DNA of 64,000 nucleotides from Prosapia bicincta (GCA_036971475.1 JBAIZL010000001.1:96503850-96567849), one strand, 5' to 3'. Positions 1 through 15,459 are shown, counted from the stretch's first letter. Program-made: numbers and translations. The notes: generated from the sequence alone by a model not told the origin.

Positions 1-522
1 CAAAATTTTCGACTCGTCAAACTCCAGAATAATCTTTCAATAAACTCAAAACGTAATGGTTTGTGCTTATCTTGTAAAGTGAAATTAATAGTTAATAAAT
101 ATAACTTGCACTAACTTGCAAGTATTAGTTTTAATAATATGGAAGTAATGTCATAATTTGTTTATTATAATTTTTTCATTAGTGTCTTTTTTAATTTGTT
201 TATTGTATTTTTATTGATGTTCATGTTAGTGACGGTTTTGGATTTTAGTTGTGACGTCATGTTATGATGTTATAGTTAAAATTTTATATGTTTCTAAGTT
301 GGTAATAATTTAATCATAGCAACTGTGTTGTAATTTTTTAATTTAAATTAATATAATCTCATAATCACAAATAAAACCTTTTATTTAAAGCCTTGTGTAC
401 ATTTCAATTCCAAAGCAAAGAAAATTATTACAAAAGAAATGAATTAACAAAATAATAAAATATTTTAAAAATGAAATTAAAACAAGTAAAATAGGTTAAT
501 GTTTTAAAAAATTTCAATAATT
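1..522. other. AT-rich intergenic DNA, no feature seen
   Basis: Strongly AT-rich sequence with homopolymer A and T runs. I see no open frame of note, no repeat structure and no RNA-like element before the hammerhead-like module that starts at 523. Confidence 0.6.
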
Positions 523-565
523 TCCTCTGAAGATGATTGCTTTGCAATTGAAATTTACGTAAGGG
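523..565 (+). ncRNA. Hammerhead-like module
   Basis: The sequence reads TCCT (523-526), core CTGAAGA (527-533), an extra T, a stem II hairpin GATTGC-TTT-GCAATT (535-549), GAAA (550-553), TTTACGT, A, then AGGG (562-565). TCCT and AGGG pair as stem I with one G-U, and CTGANGA plus GAAA are the two conserved hammerhead core strands. The T between A9 and stem II is off consensus but recurs in the sister copies near 1710, 19090 and 20063. The stem III segment is not a good palindrome here, so this copy is probably decayed. No AATAAA follows it. A hairpin unrelated to ribozymes is the alternative. Confidence 0.4.
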
Positions 566-1587
566 TTTAAATGAAAAGAATTATATAGATATAAACTGTC
601 CATAAAAATATACAAATAATGAAATAAATTACATCATCAAAGCTTATTATTTCAAACATCATATTTGAAATCCCAAAAGGTCACTAAATTATAAATTATA
701 TACAAAAATAAACAAATACAAAAAGTCACTAAATAAATAATTAATATAATAACAATTAAACTTTTACACTATTTACAAAACTTGACATAGAAAGGACTTT
801 TAACATTTAGCTAGGTTTATAAGTAGATTGTATATTGTTTTCTGTAATACGCAAACTGAGTATCTGCTTTACCTCTCTGCCCCACTAACAGGGATAACGC
901 GTACATCCTGGATACAACATTATAATTTTATGCTACATTAAACTCTGTTTCCTAACATTTTTAGTTTAATTCTTGTTTTCTAACAAACTCTAAATTATCA
1001 CTCAAAATAATCAGATTCACTTAAACTAAACTCAACTCATTAAATCCAAAGAAAAGAAATAATATTGTATAACTACCTAAATTATATGCACTATTTACAT
1101 GCGTTTTAAGTTGTATGTGTGTACAAGTATGTCATTGTGTTATTGCTTATTTAATTTGTGACAAAAGAAAGTAACTAATATTCTGTAATATCAGTGTATC
1201 TTTATTTTGGAATTTAATCAAAACAATGATTTGTGTTTATTTTCTTGCTGCTTACAGTTTTATGTCGCCAAGAATATGGGCCCGTCAATTAGGCAAAACT
1301 TTAAAACAGTTGTTACATTTTGAGAAAAACACGTAGCGAACTTTTTATAACAAAATTTTAGCAATTTAATCCAACAAGTTTCAGTTTCGGAATGTGATGT
1401 GAGGATCAGAGAATTAGGCTAAAGTTGGAGCAGATTATGTGGTAACGGGCGTATTCTGGGAAATGTCTGTCGCTAAACTCTTATTCTTCGTTTTTATCGT
1501 CTTAGTCCAATTAAACTTTCAGTATTTTTGTGTGTTTACCAACAGCTCTTTTCAGTTGAGATTCTAAAATGTAAATTAATAATGATT

Positions 1588-1590
<3 letters not shown>
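566..1590. other. AT-rich DNA, no gene seen
   Basis: AT-rich stretch without recognisable coding potential or repeats. Confidence 0.5.

Positions 1591-1661
<71 letters not shown>
1591..1661. repeat. (AT)n microsatellite
   Basis: About 71 bp of uninterrupted AT dinucleotides, roughly 45 bp upstream of a hammerhead-like module. Confidence 0.95.
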
Positions 1662-1665
<4 letters not shown>

Positions 1666-1705
1666 CATCTGTATTAGGCCTATAGCTTACATTATTGTAA
1701 TTTTC

Positions 1706-1750
1706 ATTCCTGATGATGTTGGTACTGTTTACCAACGAAAAGCTTTGAAT
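1706..1750 (+). ncRNA. Hammerhead-like module with strong stem II
   Basis: ATTC (1706-1709) is followed by core CTGATGA (1710-1716), an extra T, a perfect 7-bp hairpin GTTGGTA/TACCAAC with loop CTGTT (1718-1736), GAAA (1737-1740), the palindrome AAGCTT (1740-1745), T, and GAAT (1747-1750). ATTC and GAAT pair as stem I. AAGCTT is self-complementary with no loop, so stem III could form only between two RNA copies. AATAAA follows at about 1760. The downstream sequence (AAGCTTTGAATA...GTTCTTG) is repeated in the palindrome at 1898-2042, so this belongs to a dispersed family. A small dimeric hammerhead is inferred; cleavage is untested. Confidence 0.45.
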
Positions 1751-1816
1751 ATAAATTAATAAATGTTCTTGTATTTGAATAACGTATGTTGTTTTAAATT
1801 ATTAAACAAGAAAACG

Positions 1817-1818
<2 letters not shown>

Positions 1819-1864
<46 letters not shown>
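1819..1864. repeat. (AT)n microsatellite
   Basis: Uninterrupted AT dinucleotides just upstream of the 145-bp palindrome. Confidence 0.95.
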
Positions 1865-1868
<4 letters not shown>

Positions 1869-1897
1869 TATGGTGATATGTTTTCTTGTAATATAGT

Positions 1898-2037
1898 TAA
1901 TAAATTAAAAATATTTCAAAAACAAGAATACTTTTAATGAATATATTTATTCAAAGCTTTTCGGCGATAAAATCGGCGAAAAGCTTTGAATAAATATATT
2001 CATTAAAAGTATTCTTGTTTTTGAAATATTTTTAATT

Positions 2038-2042
<5 letters not shown>
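1898..2042. repeat. 145-bp near-perfect palindrome (head-to-head module 3' ends)
   Basis: The two 71-bp arms are reverse complements with a single mismatch (G1964 against G1976) around an AAA loop at 1969-1971. Each arm begins at the centre with CGGCGAAAAGC or CGCCGAAAAGC and runs outward through TTTGAATAAATATATTC to TTCTTG. That is the GAAA plus downstream part of the module at 1706-1750. The structure is therefore two truncated copies of one family joined head to head, with the CTGANGA strands lost at the junction. Transcribed, it would fold into a ~70-bp double-stranded hairpin. Microsatellites lie on both sides. Confidence 0.9.
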
Positions 2043-2072
<30 letters not shown>

Positions 2073-2092
2073 AGTGTGTGTGTGTGTGTGTG
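2040..2092. repeat. (TA)n then (TG)n microsatellite
   Basis: TA dinucleotides to about 2069, then a TG tract to about 2092, directly abutting the palindrome. Confidence 0.9.
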
Positions 2093-2580
2093 TTTTATGT
2101 AACGCTAAATTCAACCTTTTTGCAATATAATTAGAATTTCTTCACTTGATATGATTCGTAATTTATGCTGAAGTAATTTAGCGTAAGATAATAGTGATTG
2201 CGAATCACATACTATTTCATGTCATATACTCGATCAAATGTGAAATTTTAGCGTAGGCCACTCAACCATTTTTAGAAACTTGTACAATATTGGAATCTAT
2301 TTCTCAAATTAAATATATTTTCATAGAATCACAATTTTATCGCTATTATACATAATTACATTCATGAACTTAATTCAGGAAGTCAATTGTATTATTAGCG
2401 TCTATGAAGGGTATGAAACAGATTTGGGAATAGCACTTCTTGGTCTGGGACAGTGGTCGATAAACCTCGGCCCCTGATCCACGGACTTTTTGGTCTCTTC
2501 AGTGTATCTATATTCAAATATCACCTACAGGCAATAACAGCATTCTTTTAATATTAACATTGAAAACTTTCATATGCAAT
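2093..2580. other. AT-rich DNA, no gene seen
   Basis: No coding, repeat or RNA signal recognised. Confidence 0.5.
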
Positions 2581-2584
2581 TGTC

Positions 2585-2659
2585 TCATTAAAACAAGTAA
2601 TATAAATTCCAATATAAAAGTCAATTCCTACGTAAATCAACAGAGAAAATGTTATAATT

Positions 2660-2699
<40 letters not shown>

Positions 2700-3265
2700 T
2701 ATAATTAATTATAATTAATAATAATATGTATATACATATGTCAGAATAACAATATTAATTTGCAAAATAGGAAGCAAATTTTCTTGCAATTTACCATTTC
2801 CCTTTTTATGTATTGGTGTTGGACTATTATTTTTGTTTGGCACTACTTATACGCTTTTTTTGCTTGCATATTGTTGCAGTTTATTTTTCGCTTTCCTTTC
2901 GCTCAGTCCGTTTGTGAAGCAAGGTTCGATACCGTTAACCCAGTTTGTTTATTTTATTCTTTTCATTCATTTTTAATCCTAAAGCATTGTCAGTCCCAAA
3001 GTGCTAGACTTCGAACCTGGATATATTCATTCCGAATCCGATCTAGCCCCTCAAATGTATAATTTAATTATATAATACATATTTGAAAAAGCTGTATATG
3101 TGTGATCCACTTTATATTTAAAGAAATGTATTTGAACATGATTGGATGGATACAATTCAACAACAATTGATATTTGCACAATATCAGGAGAGTGTTGTGC
3201 TAATAGAAGGAATTGAAAAAGAAATCATTGTGGAGCTCAAAAGTTTAGAGACATTGTCTTGGTTT
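2585..3265 (+). repeat. Long dispersed repeat, copy 1 (internally deleted)
   Basis: This stretch aligns by eye with 56890-57660. Shared landmarks in order are: ACAAGTAATATAAA; the ATATGTGTATACATAT-like segment; GAAC/GGACTATTATTTTT; TTTTCGCTTTCCTTT; GTTCGATACC; CCAGTTTGTTTA; TTTTCATTCATTTTTAATC; GCTAGACTTCGAAC; AAATGTATTTGAAC; and CAGGAGAGTG...GCTAATAGAAGGAATTGAA. Compared with copy 2 it lacks about 130 bp between TTTTTAATC and CAAAGTGCTAGAC, which includes the 5' part of the tRNA-like segment. It contains an (AT)n tract (2664-2697). The 100-codon frame at 2760-3062 and the 66-codon frame at 3146-3346 lie in or across this repeat and are not supported as genes. The class is unknown; the ends are approximate. 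Confidence 0.75.
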
Positions 3266-4185
3266 AAAAAGAAAACAAATGAGTCACAAGACAAAAGGTA
3301 TATTTTAAAAGGGCCAGGCAAGGAACATATATATATATATGTTTAATTTATCTCCTGGATTAGTAATTCTGAATCAACTGAAGGTATTAGCCTTTGTTGT
3401 TTTTCCTTCGATTCGAGTCTGCCTGTGAAGCTTGCACATTATTTCGTCATTTACCTCATTTCGAAACTGGCACATTATTAAAAGTAACAATTGAGAAGTA
3501 CCTGAATTCTTGTAGATCTCTTTCTCATATCATTTTTATTGATGAAAATCTTTAACATCCCTGAAATAGAACAACATACAGACTTGGCTGAACTTGTGTA
3601 AGAAGCAAGTCAATTGTTCACATTAGCATTTCTCAATCATTGTCATGATTTTATTACAAAATTATATTACGAATAAATAATATCATTATTAAGCTATTAA
3701 TATAATTATTTCCATAAAACGTATAACTTCAAACTAAAGTTTATAAGTTTGGAGAGCGTTTTGTAGAGAAGGAAAACACAGTCCCAAAGAATGAGAAATT
3801 TTGAGATATCCGATGGATATAGATTGCAGATAGGAGTAAAAAAACGAGTGCGTTGGGGAAACTTGAACAGGTCCCCTCAGAAAAGTAAATTGAAATGGAT
3901 TTTAGCAAAACCCAACTTAAAATTACACTAAATTAATTACAATGAAACAATTCTTTCAATAGCTGTAGTTTTGATACTGTGGTCTTTGTTAATACGTTTA
4001 CCGACCGAGTGTCTAGGGTCTAGGGAATAATCATCTCTGGATCTAATTATATAGGCCCATAACACACTTTCTAATTAACTGACAAATCCCTGAAACTAAG
4101 TTTTATAAAATGAAAGTGTAAATGATGATAATACATTAAGTTTGTAAATTACACTTTTTTGTATTAACTTGGCAAACAAAACCAC
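3266..4185. other. AT-rich DNA, no gene seen
   Basis: Nothing beyond the tail of the 3146-3346 open frame is visible here, and that frame has no recognisable domain. Confidence 0.5.
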
Positions 4186-4198
4186 TACTTACTGATTT

Positions 4199-4233
4199 AT
4201 TCAGCAGGCGCGTTTCGCGCCCGGTCAGTGAAT
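4199..4233 (-). ncRNA. Decayed GC-rich hammerhead-like module
   Basis: On the minus strand the order is ATTCA, CTGACCGGGCGC, GAAA, CGCGCCTGC, TGAAT, with AATAAA overlapping the end. ATTCA/TGAAT gives a 5-bp stem I, and GGCGC...GCGCC could also pair around GAAA. CTGACCG does not fit CTGANGA and the base before the predicted cleavage site is not U, so the core looks degraded. It is retained because stem I, GAAA and a following AATAAA are in the same order as in the intact-looking copies. Confidence 0.25.
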
Positions 4234-4239
4234 TATTCA

Positions 4240-4776
4240 ATACTGTGAAGTACTGACAAGACTGTTGCTCAGGTGTGTTCTATACGGAAACCTATTTGTA
4301 AGAGAGTTTCCGTAAGATAAAAATCTAAAACTATCTAATGACACTGAAAACACTTTAGTTACAGCATACAGCAGAGTACGCTTAACCCGACATTTATCCT
4401 TAGATGGAGGATTTATTTATTACTGTGGTTCAGCTTGACTTGAAGTGGAGCAATCATTGGAGCTCCAAGTCCCATCGGTCTCAACGGCAAATAGTCTGAC
4501 ATTACTAAAAGTAAGTTGTAAGTTTCTAATAAGGTTGAGTGATCACTACTGGAGTATTAATACATTATCGGTTAAACAATGTTTCCTGTTATAAGGACCA
4601 AAACGTTAAACAAATCAATTTTAGTTCCCAAATCAATTGATAGAATGGATTCGATTACCATAATCACTGATCACTTTAGAGTATACGATTAGCGAATTGT
4701 AAATATAAAATTAAACAACGAAAATGAACAAACAAAAAATAAGAAATGTTTTTCAACACAGCAAGAGCAATAAATA
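4240..4776. other. AT-rich DNA, no gene seen
   Basis: No coding or repeat signal recognised. Confidence 0.5.
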
Positions 4777-4793
4777 CAACACACACACATACA

Positions 4794-4842
<49 letters not shown>
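4777..4842. repeat. (AC)n and (TC)n microsatellite
   Basis: A short AC tract is followed from about 4797 by some 46 bp of TC repeats. The 60-codon minus-strand frame across it is an arginine/glutamate readthrough of the repeat. Confidence 0.95.
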
Positions 4843-4844
<2 letters not shown>

Positions 4845-4859
4845 GCTCGCACACCCACC

Positions 4860-8898
<4,039 letters not shown>

Positions 8899-8963
<65 letters not shown>
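8899..8963. repeat. (CA)n microsatellite
   Basis: About 65 bp of CA. It ends abruptly where the TG-starting block at 8964 begins; a second (CA)n resumes at 12760. Confidence 0.95.
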
Positions 8964-8967
<4 letters not shown>

Positions 8968-9240
8968 ACGGACCGAGCCAACACCTACGCGCGGCGCCGA
9001 CAACCCCACCGTTGACCAGCACGCGCGCGCAAGTCCGCCCACCACCGCCCGTTGCAGAGCAAGAATTTTGAAACGAGCCGCTCGCAGCCGAAACCACGAA
9101 CGCTGTGCAATGCTCGCCAAAATCTGCCAGAGAACAAGTCACTGGACTTAAAAAAGAAAAAACCTAACTTGCTGCGGATTCTACCCTTAACGGGTAAGTC
9201 ATCCCGGGGATGGGTTCTTTTGAAAGACATCTAAACGGCG
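8964..9240 (+). promoter_or_regulatory. CpG-rich segment ending near a consensus 5' splice site
   Basis: This ~275-bp CpG-rich stretch stands out in the AT-rich window. At 9191 it reads CGG|GTAAGTC, a consensus donor with GT at 9194. Short frames here do not agree with any family I recognise. It could be a non-coding first exon or an LTR leader; no acceptor or coding exon downstream supports a gene. Confidence 0.2.
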
Positions 9241-11170
9241 AAATGACCATAACAGCTGTAGGAGAGTGTAAGAAACTTGTTTAAAATAATACTCAGTTTT
9301 ATTTGCAAGTTAGTTAAAAAATCTTTATTTTTTAATTTTAAAAATTTAAAATTTAATATTACAATGCACAGTCTGCAATTTATTTGACTTAAAAATATCC
9401 TTTGTGTTGGTTCTTACACAGTTAAGAAACCATACTCTGCTTATATTAGTTGACATTTAAAATTTAAATTAAGAATTTACGATTCTAATTTTCTTTCAAT
9501 CGGAGTATGCCAAAGCGTAAAACTTTGCTCTACTTGACGGTCAATCTTACTTGTCGAAAATATAACCCTTTACAACTTGTCCTAATTTTATTTCATTATC
9601 CCAGGTTCTCAACCTTGCGATTTTAAACGTCAATATATGGTTTTGTTTACTTAACTTTTTACTGAAAATCTTAATTGTTACAAATTACAAAATTCGCTTT
9701 AACCTTTTGGATTCAAGCAAAGCCTTACTTTTCAACACACTCCGAAAGATACCTACTTTTCACATTTTGTTCAATTTATTTAAACTTTCTAAACACACTA
9801 CTTTATTTATGGCCATATTTTACATAGCCATGTAAATAATGAAAATTTTTTCTATCTCTTTATCAATTTTAAATGACCTTTTTAAAATTCAATTTCTATT
9901 TACTTTAGCAGGTAAAATTTCAATCAATTTTACCAAACAACCTAAAACAATTTCATAAAACATATCAAATTATATATAAACCAATTATGAAGTACATACT
10001 GAAACAAAAATTACATATAAAACATATAGTCATTTCTCCCACAAGATTATCAAAATATTTACTGAACATCAAATCATAATTTATAAAAATTTTTAAAACA
10101 TCTGCTGAAATAATTTCAAACACCTTCCCATATTGAAATTATAATATTTAAATACATATTTTAATAAAAACGTTTACTGAAACATATTTAACCTGTTTAC
10201 CCATATCCTCAATCATTTTCAAAATCTACAAATTTATTTATATTCATTTAACCCTTTGATTAGAAAATATTTAACCCTTTGGTTACTCTTTGATTAACCC
10301 TTTCGGCATGAAAATTTACATAATGACATTTATTAATATTTATTTAAAACCTAGTTACACCCTTTTAAAACTGATCCTTGATCATTTACCAAGAAATTTA
10401 CAAATTTTAAAATTTATTTAACCCTTTTTATATAAATTAAAAAACCCTTTAGTTATCATTTGAATTAACCCTTTCTTCATGACAATTATAAATACTGAAG
10501 TTTAATTAAAATTTATTTAAAATTTATCAATGCAATTTCTGAAGGAAATTGATATTTAATAAATTTTGTATACCTTTGCTAAATGGCTACTAGCCTATTT
10601 GCTTTTATTATAGAACTTACATTTTTAAACCAATTTGCAAAAATTTCAATTTTCTTTCTAAGTTACCCTACCACCAAGATATCATTTTATATACACATAA
10701 ATCATGAAATAAACAATATATATATACTTATAATTCAAAAAGAAAACTTATATTAACATATTATTTTGGTTAGCTAGACCCACTTACAAATTTAAAATCT
10801 CTTGGTTAACTTAACCCTTTTATTTCACTTTTTAAAATATTTAAAATCTACACATCAAAATCATTTCCCTTTATTCTTACTCAAACCTTGGTTTGATTCA
10901 ATTTATTTTATACACATATATAATTTCACCCCTTTCTAAATAAAATCAAAAGTTTAAAGTAGACAACTTCAATTTGATATAATCCTTGTTTATTTTAAAT
11001 GAAAACAATTTATGTCAATTTGTTTCATATGGAAAAATGTCGTAATGACTCCTTCTAAATAAATTACCAATTTAGTTTAATTTAATTTTATGAAATAACA
11101 CTCCTGTTTATAGGAGTACCTGAAACTAAAGCATAGCCTTCCAATCAGCTGTTGTAAACAATGGCCTTTT

Positions 11171-11730
11171 GTCCGCCATCTTGGATATTTACTTTTAGCA
11201 ATTTATATTTAACTTTATTTCAACACATCTTTTATTTAATTTCTTTACCCCTTCATAAGATTTTAACTCTTTAATTAATTTAAATTCCTTTATTTGATTT
11301 GTTTATTTAAAACCCTTTCCCTTTACATAAGTTCTAACCTAAAATTTCTATTTCCCTTACATTCATGAAATACAACATAATTTCTGCATTTATGGCATCG
11401 CCATCTTGAAACCCCCCACTCTGTAAAACAAAGCCACCAGCATTTACTTATAAAATTCAAAGTTTACTGTTAATGATTTGAAAATTTATTTAAATTTTAT
11501 AACACTTTCCCAATTTAGAAAAAATTCTTCAAATTAAAATCTTTAATTTGCAAAGGGAAAACAATTAGATCTGACCTGACTCCACACAAAGCATGGCTTG
11601 CCTATCTTCTCCCTCTCTTCTCCATCTCTCCCTTTGTTCTCCAACGGGGTGGGGAAAATCCGGCTTGGCTGTTGCTTCGTTCCCACGTAAGAATACTTGG
11701 ATGACTTCCCACGCGTTGCCGCCATCTTTG
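11171..11730 (-). promoter_or_regulatory. Cluster of three AAGATGGCG motifs
   Basis: On the minus strand CCAAGATGGCGGAC (rc of 11172-11185), TCAAGATGGCGATG (around 11396-11409) and CAAAGATGGCGGC (around 11718-11730) occur within 560 bp. AANATGGCGGC is the known binding core of YY1/Pho-type zinc-finger proteins and is common at transcription starts. The last copy also provides the ATG of a 60-codon minus frame (11543-11725, starting MAATRGKSSK) in good initiation context, but that frame matches nothing I recognise. The function is inferred only. Confidence 0.3.
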
Positions 11731-12756
11731 AAATCCTCCATCCCTTTGTGTGTCTGCTAGGCCTCAGGTAGATCAGCTCGCTTCACCCTTTGGTTGAAAT
11801 TCTCCCATCTTCTTTCTTCGATGCCATTCGCACCTCTTTTAAATTTTAACAGTTACTAGTAAAATTTTAGCTTTAAGCCCTTCTTTTAACACAGTTCTTG
11901 GGCATTTTTTAACACAGAAAAGAAATAGAAAAATCTTTTAAAACGTTTATCAATTTAGTTAAATTTTGCTTAATTTTGTTAGAAATTTAGACTCACACTT
12001 TTAAAACTGTTTGCTAGGTTACACTGTTCACATCGCCTTGTCTTTCTAGTAAGGCTGCAACACACACATTTAACGACGCTCGCACATAATTTGATGGAAA
12101 TTTATGGGGAAACCCCTTTCGCAGCGATCTTGAAATGCGAAAGGGCCCCATACGAAACTACAGCGTCACGACATCTCAACGAAACGAAACTTTCCCTAGC
12201 CACTCATAGTTTTTGAACTATTAACGGTAACAAAACTATTGTTCATTGTTTTACCGGAGCTACGCCCGACACCGACCTTACCCTTCGAGAGTCCTGGTTT
12301 AGCTGGGGCGTAAAGAACGCTTGGCTTCTTCTCAAACCGGGAAACATCCCCACCTGCAGTCCGTTCCCACGAGTTGACAACCAATAAGGATCATAAATCG
12401 ATGTCGCCTGATCGGCGCGCGCACTCCTTTTGTACTAGTGCGTAACGGCTCGCAAAAATGATAGACAGATCGATTTAATCCACTTTTTCGATCAAGCCGT
12501 ATAACTCTTTAAGGGTGCTTCTGATGAAATTTTATTATTCTTTATTTTTGATTTTTCTCGTCTTGCTTTATCTCTGGAAATGTCGATGGTAACTCTAGGC
12601 CCATTTTGACCATCTTCCCCTTGCAAACGGCCTTAAATTTAAGTTTCAAACCCTTCCCACGGTGGCTTGGTTTGTTTTACTTACTAGAAATTTAGACTCT
12701 TTATGTTTTAAATTTTATATTTTTGCGGCATGTATTCCAAGAGAATATTGCCCGCC

Positions 12757-12779
12757 GCAACACACACACACACACACAC
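12757..12779. repeat. (CA)n microsatellite
   Basis: CA dinucleotides resume directly after CCGCCGCA. Confidence 0.9.
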
Positions 12780-14875
12780 CTATCTTACAAGTAAGACTAA
12801 ATTTATGATTCTCTGCAAAAACAACACTAGTAAATTATAAATAATTATAATAAAGTAATGAAATACAATGATTATATATCACTAATCATCTGTATTTGTT
12901 TATATATTTGTTGACGACTGCGGCCTCTTTGTAAAATTAAAACTTATGACTAGTTACAGTATACTTTATGTAACTCATTCTTTGGACTATCCTGGTATTA
13001 TTCGTTGGATTAGAATGATTTTATATTGGAAGTGTTGGTGAACGTTAAAATCGAGTATGTAGGGCAACGTAGGATGTAAGAGTCTGGAATCAAAATGTCA
13101 AAGATTACATACATTTGTCCGAAACCGATTTTGGAAGAACTATATAAAGGAAGGTTTCAACCATTTTTATTACAAGTTGGATGTGTAATTAAAAAGTAAC
13201 TTGAAATTAAACAGTAACATACGATAAATCTTTACAGAAGCATTAACAAATAGTATAGTTTAGCTTGATCTACCTCATACATATAAAAAGGATTAGAGAA
13301 AAGCGTTAAGAAGTTATATGTTTGATAAATTTGTAGTATTTTACATTAAAGATCTCTGCTAAAATTTATAAAAATCTTATTTTATCTACAAACATTTTTA
13401 TTTATGAATTATAAATAAAATTTAAGTCATAGTTTTTAGTTTGAATCAATTAGATAATTTTTTACGATGAAATTTAGAGGAAAAAATGTAAAAATGAGAG
13501 ATAAATCTTTTATATCCTAAAATTTTCTTCGAACTACATACAGATTGATTTCTACATACATGTAGATTTTTGTTACCATCTAACTAATTAACTCTTTATA
13601 ATAAAGTATTACGTTTTCAGAATCTCACATTTGAGCTTCAGTACCAGAACAAATTAAATTATGCAGAAATATGTCTCCTTTCAACATGTAACACTAGCTA
13701 ATAAGTGCCTACATGTAAACAATGGCCCGCGTCGAGTACCACCTTAACCACGCTGTGAAGGGTCCTTCTCAGCTCGACTGTAAGGGCGCGACGACTAAAA
13801 AAAGAACTTCCCTCCTTTGTTTGACAGTTTCCCCGCCCCCTCCATTTGTCTTGTGTTAATCTTTTTATACCCCTTGTGGCTAGTATTGGTTAGATGAAGT
13901 CATCAAGATTCCAGTACACGCTGAAATAGTCTGTCAATTGTTTTAGAATAGGAACTGATCCACCCTAATTTTTATAGACCATGCAGTGTTTGCAGACTAA
14001 AATCCACCCCGGCAATACGCTTGGAAACACTTCCCGATATCATTTTTGTGATTGGAATTATTTATACAAAATATTTGTCATAGAATGATACATATCTGTT
14101 TTGTTAATTTATATATTCAATGTCGTTAAAAAGTAAAATCAGGACTTTCAATTGGGACAACATGATATATAATGATTTTGTTAATTATACTGATAATACG
14201 GTTTGGGGTAGGCCCTATGTGTACTCTGAATACATCTCTAACAGTATCCTTGGGGAGAAAACAACTGTGATAAACTATATAGGCATTGTTTTTCACTGTC
14301 AATTTGATTTTTGTATTATTATTTAAATAAATATTTTATTTAATCTTAACCTTTTTGAATGGATCCTACCTAGAGATTATGTGAAGTTCAAAATGGAGAC
14401 ATTTCAGTCGTTAATAGCTTACTTATAAGCTGTAAGTCCTGACCATTTTAAAATGATAGCACATTCAAAATAAGCCAGTAGAATTACTTTACCATAAGAA
14501 TATAATATATCTTGTAGAAGATAGCACGAGTAAATAATATAGAAGTGTTTGATGTTTTCTTGTATGTCATGAGTAATGCTGGAAGATTTCTAAGAACGTA
14601 TACATAATTAGAATTAAAAGAATATAAAGAACTTATAGCAATTTATTAGAAACCATCAAAAAGGAGAATCTGATTTTTAATTGCATTAACCGGAGTTAGA
14701 ATATGGTTGTTTGTTGATTAGAAAATCGTGCAATGGATTCTCCATTAAATTAACGGTGATTTCAATCGAAATAGGAATAATTAATATACACTTAAAGGGG
14801 GTGGAGGGTCTTATATGGAGGGTCTTAGGTCATAAAATATTCATCAAATAGAAGTTATTGTGAAAAAACAATGGA
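12780..14875. other. AT-rich DNA with one CpG-rich patch, no gene seen
   Basis: A more GC-rich patch at about 13720-13850 contains CCGCCCCCTCC, a GC-box-like string. The 68-codon frame at 14120-14326 has no recognisable motif. Confidence 0.45.
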
Positions 14876-14879
14876 GATA

Positions 14880-15450
14880 AATTAAAATGTAACTCCAAAT
14901 GTAAGAATGAAATGGTTAGATACGAGAATGGGTGGGTTTTCAGCGTTCATTATCTAGAGTGTAGTGAGAGATAAATAGAGGAGGAACTAAGACAGAAAAG
15001 GATCAGATTAATGTAAATCCAAAATCAAGAATGGAAAGGTTTAGGAACGAGAAAGGGCTAGTCTTCAGCATTCATTAGCTGAAATCCAGTGTATTCTAGA
15101 AGAGGAACTAGGATAGCAAGTGGTCAAATTAATATCACTCCAAAACCTGATTGGAAAGGTTGGGGACGAGAATGGTAGGGGTTCAGCGTTAATCAGCTGA
15201 GATTCAGTGAGGGTTAAATTAAGGAGGAACGTAGACATAAAGAGGTCACATTAATGTAAATCCAAAACCTAGACTTGATAGGCTAGGAACGAGAATGGGT
15301 GGGTTTTCACCTATAATCAGCTGAAATTCAGTGAGGGTTAAATTAATGCGGAACTTAGACGGGAAGTGGTCAGACAGTAGATCCAAAACCGAGAATGGAA
15401 AGGTTAGGGACGAGTACAAATGGGTCTTCAGCGTTCATCAGCTGAACGGG
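14880..15450. repeat. ~122-bp minisatellite, about 4.7 copies
   Basis: The anchor TCCAAA recurs at about 14893, 15018, 15139, 15261 and 15382 (spacings 125, 121, 122 and 121). Shared blocks include GGAACGAGAATGGGTGGG, TTCAGCGTTCATCAGCTGA, TCAGTGAGGGTTAAATTA and GGAGGAAC. Copies are diverged, with point changes and small indels. Confidence 0.85.
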
Positions 15451-15459
15451 AGTGAAAGA

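Larger units (their letters stand above)
8964..12759. mobile_element. Candidate 3.8-kb TG...CA insertion (solo-LTR-like)
   Basis: The block starts TGCAACGG and ends CCGCCGCA. It is flanked on both sides by (CA)n, so a 4-5 base target duplication such as ACAC (8960-8963 and 12760-12763) is possible but not diagnostic. It differs from its surroundings: both ends are GC- and CpG-rich (about 8964-9240 and 12060-12440), while the middle is pyrimidine-rich with repeated AACCCTTT motifs. I see no open frame of transposon size, no internal direct repeat and no second LTR. A large solo LTR or a non-coding LARD-type element is the inference. A host exon/promoter region beside a microsatellite is the alternative. 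Confidence 0.3.

Noticed and set aside
2760..3062. 100-codon hydrophobic frame
   Set aside because: It lies in the dispersed repeat; the homologous copy at 57057-57254 is broken at different places, so the frame is not conserved.
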